Origin: Colias croceus
Taxonomy: Eukaryota > Arthropoda > Insecta > Lepidoptera > Pieridae
NCBI RefSeq assembly: GCF_905220415.1
Contig: NC_059549.1
Location: 10,416,001 to 10,480,000, forward strand
Direction: 5' to 3'
DNA length: 64,000 nucleotides
Position 1 is the first letter of the stretch; each line of letters starts with the position of its first letter. The translations under genes and the position numbers were made by a program. Below are positions 62,701 through 64,000 of the stretch, piece by piece. Below the pieces are notes generated by a model, which did no database searches, was not told the origin of the DNA, and was given only the letters and a program-made list of their open reading frames with translations.

Positions 62701-63702
62701 AACCGATACACGCCACATAGATAGGCAGACTCACACACACACATCATACAGATATGCAAACATATTAAATAAAACTATGTTTGTGTATAAACGAGCGCGT
62801 ACGCAAACACGCCCCATACATATACGCGTCGTTTACACACTCATATTATACAGATACATTAAAAAAACACGTACACACACACACATCAGACATATTTTAC
62901 AAACACGCACTACCAATTACCATTACACACGCGCACTTACAGCAAGTACAGAGTTGATTCATAATTTGGAAATATGCAAATTCTAAGAAACACATAGAAC
63001 AATGACACTTTCAATACTAACAAAACTACTCTTTTTTTATTACAAATATTCTGATTATTTTTTCGTACTAATAATCGTATTACTTTGTTCATACAAAATA
63101 ACGATTAGTTTGTATTTAACTTCACTTTAATAATAATATAACTAAGTTAAGATCATGTATGTGGTTTTTACTTCATACAATAGCGCAGTTTAATATTATA
63201 ATATGGCGCTCATGATAAAAATGAACTATCTGATAAGATGTAGGATATTGTTTGTAAAAATCGATGTAGAAGCAAATGGATTCTGATTCTTTCCAATGAA
63301 TACAAATAAAATCAAACAGAGAATGGGTTAGTTTTCTGTAATACCTCTACACTTATTAACTTATTCTTATTAGATAATTTTCATATGAACAAAACGATTT
63401 TTGTTAAGAAAATGTAACAAGACACGGTGAATATAAAACATTTATTTATTCAATGAGACTTCTTATAAAAGCACTTTTGAATCGTCGTATTTTTAACATT
63501 ACAATAATTATAGTGTCACACATAAAAAAATCAGCGTCCATTTGTTTCTAAATTGTACTGTGTATATTCTAAATCACGTACCTAAACAAAGTGGAGTATA
63601 CGAAGCGTGTGTGTGTGTGTGCGGCAGGCGCCGGCGTCCATGTCGCCGGCGCACGCGCACTACCGCGCGCCGCCCGCCTCCGAGAGCCTGCCCGCCAGCC
63701 AG
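38637..63702 (+). CDS. Liprin-alpha: Liprin-alpha (PPFIA family) gene, partial: 15 internal exons
   Basis: Joined exons: 38637-38738, 41395-41559, 43460-43534, 47299-47403, 48291-48362, 54703-54870, 55304-55423, 57783-57908, 58978-59147, 59563-59719, 60614-60727, 61298-61381, 61822-61974, 62571-62675, 63628-63702. They read continuously for 597 residues without a stop, and every intron is GT-AG. Recognition rests on landmarks I know from fly and human liprin-alpha: [96 protein letters not shown] and EIRLIQEEK. The family is a cytoplasmic scaffold at presynaptic active zones, binding LAR-type receptor phosphatases, RIM/ELKS and kinesin-3. This part is the N-terminal coiled coil; the SAM domains are beyond the window. 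The first coding exon was not found. Exon boundaries are read by eye, without transcript support. Confidence 0.96.
38739..41394 (+). other. Liprin-alpha: Intron between exons 1 and 2
   Basis: 2656 bases, GT-AG. A stretch at 39160-39860 has a different, less AT-rich composition and a 60-codon open segment (from ATG 39668: MIPKDAPEDTAEERLRPLNF). It may be an old insertion; I do not recognise it. Confidence 0.7.
41395..41559 (+). CDS. Liprin-alpha: Liprin-alpha visible exon 2 (residues 35-89)
   Basis: Acceptor aattgcag before 41395, donor gtatgt at 41560; 55 codons, phase 0. It contains [19 protein letters not shown], then KRQAAAQSG, then the segment [20 protein letters not shown]. This is among the most strongly conserved stretches of the family. 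The exon is clearly more GC-rich than its flanking introns, as expected of constrained coding sequence. Confidence 0.97.
42496..42806 (+). mobile_element. tRNA-derived SINE with 11-bp target duplication
   Basis: Pol III promoter boxes: A-like tggctcagtgg at 42506-42516 and B ggttcgagacc at 42549-42559. A middle body follows, with an internal A run near 42671-42688, then a tail region cagcagtgggaacgtatatg and terminal (GAT)n. The direct repeat atataaaaagt flanks it at 42485-42495 and 42807-42817. It sits in sense orientation in the intron between exons 2 and 3. Confidence 0.87.
43460..43534 (+). CDS. Liprin-alpha: Liprin-alpha visible exon 3 (residues 90-114)
   Basis: Acceptor tgtttcag before 43460 and donor gttagt at 43535. 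25 codons in phase 0, reading VRERLRVALERNTALEEELA then LTKEE. Together with exon 2 it completes the conserved junction between DEK and VRERL. The following intron is almost filled by the foldback transposon at 43902-47184. Confidence 0.95.
43793..43901 (-). repeat. Left half of the dispersed repeat interrupted by the foldback element
   Basis: Reads (reverse complement) like the copies at 31195-31338 and 15589-15715: shared pieces are gaagtgaaacttct, tagagtaaaattt, caataccgtcac and the site around gtctttgat. The repeat resumes after the foldback at 47194 with cttgccaaagaag. Joining the two halves with one copy of the 9-mer restores the uninterrupted order seen at 31195-31338. Confidence 0.75.
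43922..46018 (+). repeat. Left foldback arm: ten tandem subrepeats of 135/285 bp
   Basis: Each short unit contains gtactaggtttgtacc, a second GTACC, cgctttttatttcgtttgta, ccccaaagaggtgggg, and ends gtcgtagttatatagtt. Long units add cgacctagaaatacagc, a copy of cgtttgtaccggattgtacc, and catgaagatactaaag. The motif TTTGTACC or TTGTACC recurs three to five times per unit, an arrangement that would suit repeated transposase-binding sites. Copies differ at only a few positions, for example ggattgtacc versus agaacgtacc. Confidence 0.88.
46019..46423. other. Unique core of the foldback element
   Basis: About 405 bp not repeated elsewhere in the window. On the minus strand two short open stretches occur. 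One is 63 codons (46110 to 45919) starting MNCGSGALECSMM and running into the arm. Another, further upstream on that strand, contains GGFLYWKKVW and KVCPAV. I recognise no transposase domain with confidence. It may be remnant or captured DNA. Confidence 0.5.
46424..47184 (-). repeat. Right foldback arm: the same subrepeats inverted
   Basis: Reading the minus strand from 47184, the end sequence is followed by three short units (137 or so bp each), then one long unit, then a partial start of another (second taactg near 46430). It shares with the left end even the minor variant ctatacgattg in the terminal unit. The arms are unequal (about 760 versus 2117 bp), so a single-stranded or transcribed copy would fold into a stem of roughly 700 bp with a large loop. 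Confidence 0.85.
47194..47236 (-). repeat. Right half of the interrupted dispersed repeat
   Basis: cttgccaaagaag, then cacttctgacgcgtgtgc; these match, reverse-complemented, the start of the 31195-31338 copy (cacacgtgtcagaagtg, ttctttggcaag). It ends about 60 bases before liprin-alpha exon 4. Confidence 0.7.
47299..47403 (+). CDS. Liprin-alpha: Liprin-alpha visible exon 4, variable hydrophilic linker (residues 115-149)
   Basis: 35 codons in phase 0: LQQYKTTSG, then a Gly/Ser/Asn/Glu-rich stretch ending EQIQAK; donor gtgact at 47404. Family members have a low-conservation linker here, so assignment rests on position, frame and the coiled-coil lead-in LTKEE-LQQYK. Two acceptors six bases apart are possible: AG before 47299 (includes Leu-Gln) or AG before 47305 (omits it). 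I chose 47299 because it keeps the coiled coil running. Only 114 bases separate the exon from the foldback element. Confidence 0.8.
48291..48362 (+). CDS. Liprin-alpha: Liprin-alpha visible exon 5 (residues 150-173)
   Basis: Acceptor ttggcacag before 48291, donor gtcagc at 48363; 24 codons, phase 0. It reads ECSVNGESESGKKLTELQNT then IAKQ. The second half resumes the coiled coil and matches the family pattern ELQ..I.KQ that precedes the S/T-x-E-L segment of the next exon. The first ten residues continue the variable linker of exon 4. Confidence 0.88.
49002..49171 (-). repeat. Retroelement-tail repeat, GTGGTACAT subfamily, minus orientation
   Basis: Reverse complement of the 29213-29382 type, ending gcggaccgctagt on the plus strand. 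It lies in the intron between exons 5 and 6. Confidence 0.72.
50887..52190. repeat. Triplicated block, copy 1 (interrupted by two retroelement tails)
   Basis: Starts cactcaaaactacc and contains aataaccaggaaggtg, gatagtttaccgatttataa, aaaaatcacgggccaatttt, gaaattccgcgcgcaaatca and cgacgacgcgacgccgaac, ending aataatgagtaataaattgt. Copy 2 has the same order without the 51043-51390 insert, so it shows the empty site. The function and class of the block are unknown; no open frame is shared by all copies. Confidence 0.75.
51043..51390 (+). repeat. Tandem pair of retroelement-tail repeats
   Basis: Two head-to-tail copies of the GTGGTACAT subfamily, starting at 51043 and 51218. Both end with cttaccaacacattttgcg, a 3' variant not shared by the copies at 29, 49 and 60 kb. 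The pair interrupts the first block of the triplicated region (50887-52190). Confidence 0.75.
52429..53200. repeat. Triplicated block, copy 2
   Basis: cactcaaaactaatatcact, aaaataaccaggaaggtg, gtagtttaccgatttataat, cactggtttcagtgatgaac, ccgcgcgcaaatcatagcgc, and a (CGACG)-rich end. Diverged from copy 1 by small indels. Confidence 0.75.
53520..54122. repeat. Triplicated block, copy 3 (5' part missing)
   Basis: Begins within the block at gcaagtttgtgattactttg and runs through cactggtttcagtgatgaac and ccgcgcgcaaatcatagcgc to aataatgagtaataaattgt. It is closer to copy 1 in the cgggccaattttttgttttg part and to copy 2 in the cactggtttcagtg part. Confidence 0.72.
54260..54361. repeat. Nested palindromes
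   Basis: gcacgacatctagcgc (54260-54275) pairs perfectly with gcgctagatgtcgtgc (54346-54361). Inside, tgtctaaac near 54282 pairs with gtttagaca at 54301, and tctagcgcgtc pairs with gacgcgctaga near 54312. The alternatives compete, giving a cruciform-prone stretch about 340 bases before exon 6. Confidence 0.7.
54703..54870 (+). CDS. Liprin-alpha: Liprin-alpha visible exon 6 (residues 174-229)
   Basis: Acceptor cacctccag before 54703, donor gtatag at 54871; 56 codons, phase 0. Landmarks: SAELSSWQRRVAELNNKVTE near the start and CAKLQRDLRENVAQKEDQ at the end, closely like insect liprin-alpha. Long heptad coiled coil rich in Glu and Lys. It follows a 6.3-kb intron, the longest between visible exons. 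Confidence 0.96.
55304..55423 (+). CDS. Liprin-alpha: Liprin-alpha visible exon 7 (residues 230-269)
   Basis: Acceptor attttctag before 55304, donor gtgagc at 55424; 40 codons, phase 0. It reads EERIATLEKRYLNAQREST, then SLHDLNEKLEQEL, then QHKQAQLK. The LEKRYL.AQRE.TS.HDLN.KLE pattern is conserved from fly to human. Confidence 0.97.
56180..57605 (+). repeat. 39-bp minisatellite, roughly 35 copies, each with TGACGT
   Basis: Consensus unit: cctatagcttcgtaactaca followed by actatatgacgtataagta (39 bases). Variants alternate ctctgtaac, ctttgaaac, cttcgtaac and cttggtaac. A higher-order unit of about 160 bp (four units, closed by aagtaagtacc) is seen twice between 56231 and 56550. The array ends in a full TGACGTCA at 57601-57608. 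It lies in the liprin-alpha intron between exons 7 and 8. Because 39 is divisible by three, translated frames show repeating 13-residue peptides; these are artefacts. Confidence 0.93.
57783..57908 (+). CDS. Liprin-alpha: Liprin-alpha visible exon 8 (residues 270-311)
   Basis: Acceptor attccgcag before 57783, donor gtgagc at 57909; 42 codons, phase 0. Landmarks EEKIAAIEEKLELSTQKLAQ, LPEMEEQLKARMEALSQ. It continues the coiled coil directly from exon 7. The preceding intron carries the 39-bp minisatellite, which ends about 175 bases upstream. Confidence 0.96.
58978..59147 (+). CDS. Liprin-alpha: Liprin-alpha visible exon 9 (residues 312-367 plus split Arg368)
   Basis: Acceptor ctttccag before 58978, donor gtaggt at 59148. 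56 codons plus two bases of an arginine codon completed by exon 10, giving the only phase-2 intron seen. Landmarks QERHGSAEDRIQRLEA, LNQRLRMNEEHNTRLS and [10 protein letters not shown], all diagnostic for liprin-alpha. Confidence 0.97.
59563..59719 (+). CDS. Liprin-alpha: Liprin-alpha visible exon 10 (residues 368-420)
   Basis: Acceptor atccacag before 59563; the first base completes Arg368 (AG+A). 52 further codons, donor gtatac at 59720. Reads [20 protein letters not shown], then ELEKTRKYADELLADKQEIL and a KELAKWRMETEQ end. [12 protein letters not shown] matches insect orthologues almost exactly. The exon is GC-rich at third positions. Confidence 0.97.
59889..60105 (+). repeat. Retroelement-tail repeat (cccgcatagttcccg subfamily)
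   Basis: Matches 12397-12626 through cccgcatagttcccgttccc, ggttcagtagtatttgcg and the end taatattagtaggat; part of the GC-rich head is deleted. Confidence 0.68.
60139..60475 (+). repeat. Tandem pair of retroelement-tail repeats
   Basis: Copies start at 60139 and 60306, head to tail, nearly identical to each other and to 29213-29382. They end 138 bases before exon 11. Confidence 0.75.
60614..60727 (+). CDS. Liprin-alpha: Liprin-alpha visible exon 11 (residues 421-458)
   Basis: Acceptor attattacag before 60614, donor gtgaga at 60728; 38 codons, phase 0. MKRQMLQQEIAFNIQQTDAL then TRSLSPAAPQPPALFQPK. The QQEIAYNIQQTEALTRSLSP pattern is typical of insect liprin-alpha. The Pro/Ala-rich end is where the coiled coil stops. 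The leading ATG is an internal methionine, not a start. Confidence 0.95.
61076..61274. mobile_element. PIF/Harbinger-like MITE, 199 bp, adjoining liprin-alpha exon 12
   Basis: Ends tgcccgttttcaccaacaac and (reverse-complemented) tgccccatttcaccaataac are inverted repeats of about 27 bp with a few mismatches. They are flanked by TAA at 61073-61075 and TAA at 61275-61277. A 3-bp T-A-A duplication with TIRs of this kind is typical of PIF/Harbinger MITEs. It ends 23 bases before the exon starting at 61298. Confidence 0.75.
61298..61381 (+). CDS. Liprin-alpha: Liprin-alpha visible exon 12 (residues 459-486)
   Basis: Acceptor aatttccag before 61298, donor gtgatt at 61382; 28 codons, phase 0. LDGSWEKLQQAHVLANVQQA then FDVPSDAE. 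It aligns with the family segment WE..QQA.VLANVAQAFE..AD found in vertebrate members. A MITE ends 23 bases before the exon, so part of the splice-acceptor region may derive from it. Confidence 0.92.
61822..61974 (+). CDS. Liprin-alpha: Liprin-alpha visible exon 13 (residues 487-537)
   Basis: Acceptor acgttccag before 61822, donor gtatgt at 61975; 51 codons, phase 0. Acidic NDESEGAEGHTDAAALAL, then [20 protein letters not shown], then QSTEARAEELESR. This helix is one of the most conserved blocks of liprin-alpha, and the HTDA..LA.MLQEQ lead-in is diagnostic. Confidence 0.97.
62571..62675 (+). CDS. Liprin-alpha: Liprin-alpha visible exon 14 (residues 538-572)
   Basis: Acceptor ctcgttacag before 62571, donor gtgagt at 62676; 35 codons, phase 0. 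VGSYEHMNVVSRRAESPP, then a Pro/Ser/Ala-rich stretch, ending HMQHHKYHT. It begins the disordered serine/proline linker between the coiled coil and the SAM domains. The ESRVGS.EH.N junction and the KYHT end resemble insect orthologues. GC content is very high relative to its surroundings. Confidence 0.93.
62680..62945 (+). repeat. CA-rich microsatellite region
   Basis: Repeated runs of acacacac separated by short spacers, in the intron after exon 14. A smaller CA region follows exon 11 at 60735-60830. Confidence 0.85.
63628..63702 (+). CDS. Liprin-alpha: Probable liprin-alpha visible exon 15, disordered linker (residues 573-597)
   Basis: Acceptor is the run of TG repeats ending gcggcag before 63628; donor gtgcgt at 63703. 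25 codons in phase 0: APASMSPAHAHYRAPPASES then LPASQ. Evidence is indirect: it has the right frame, high GC, a good donor and a Pro/Ala/Ser composition expected of this linker. The sequence itself is not conserved enough to recognise. It may be alternatively spliced. Confidence 0.68.
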
Positions 63703-63724
63703 GTGCGTGCGCACTGCGCCCGCT

Positions 63725-64000
63725 GTGCCCCAACCTTACCTCACTGTACCCTACTTTTTTGTATACTACACTATAGTACCCTATCATTATGCCTTGCACC
63801 CTACTCTACTGTACCCTACCCTGATGCACCATACTTTGATGTACCCTACCCCACTGTGCCTTATTCTGTTGCACCCTACTGTATTGTACCCTATTCTGTT
63901 CACCCTACCCACTGTGCTCTACTATATTGTACCCTATCCTTTTGTACCCTACTCTATAGTGCCCTACTCGATTGTACCCTACCCCATTGTGCCTTAGCGT
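63725..64000 (+). repeat. Minisatellite of about 15-16 bp units reaching the window edge
   Basis: Imperfect repeats around ctactctattgtaccctacc and variants (actgtaccctac, attctgttgcaccctac). Roughly 17 units are visible, and the array continues past 64000. It follows exon 15 by only about 20 bases. Confidence 0.8.

Noticed and set aside
63542..63997. 151-codon plus-strand frame
   Set aside because: It runs out of frame over exon 15 and then through the terminal minisatellite; its Tyr/Pro/Val repeats are the minisatellite translated.

Overview
The window is animal nuclear DNA, almost certainly from a moth or butterfly (Lepidoptera). It is AT-rich, with short exons, GT-AG introns and a dense load of small repeats of types common in lepidopteran genomes: tRNA-derived SINEs ending in (GAT)n, dispersed tails beginning ACTAGCGGTCCGCCCCGGC, and several MITEs. 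There are no bacterial-style operons.

The only protein-coding gene I can support is liprin-alpha (PPFIA / Drosophila Liprin-alpha family), on the + strand. Fifteen exons from 38637 to 63702 encode 597 consecutive residues of the N-terminal coiled-coil half. Both ends are missing: the exon with the initiator methionine was not found, and the C-terminal SAM domains would lie downstream of 64000. All visible introns are GT-AG. Thirteen of the fourteen complete introns are phase 0 and one is phase 2.

Layout. 1-38636: no recognisable coding exon. This is either a very long 5' intron of liprin-alpha, an upstream intergenic region, or both. It holds MITEs, a 5'-truncated non-LTR retrotransposon with a 13-bp target duplication, SINE pieces, retroelement tails, and several GC-rich patches. 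The most promoter-like patch is at 30.07-30.22 kb. 38637-48362: exons 1-5. The intron between exons 3 and 4 is mostly a 3.28-kb foldback transposon, with a 9-bp target duplication and inverted arms built of tandem subrepeats. 48363-54702: a 6.3-kb intron with retroelement tails, a triplicated block of about 0.7-0.8 kb and a palindrome cluster. 54703-63702: exons 6-15 at close spacing. Here the introns contain a 1.4-kb minisatellite of 39-bp units each carrying TGACGT, tandem retroelement tails, a PIF/Harbinger-like MITE touching a splice acceptor, and CA-rich tracts. The last 280 bases are another minisatellite.

How it works together: liprin-alpha is a scaffold of the presynaptic active zone and of kinesin-linked transport; its coiled coils mediate self-assembly and partner binding. 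The rest of the window is what has accumulated in and upstream of that gene. The most notable item is the foldback transposon, whose insertion site can be reconstructed from the sequence itself.
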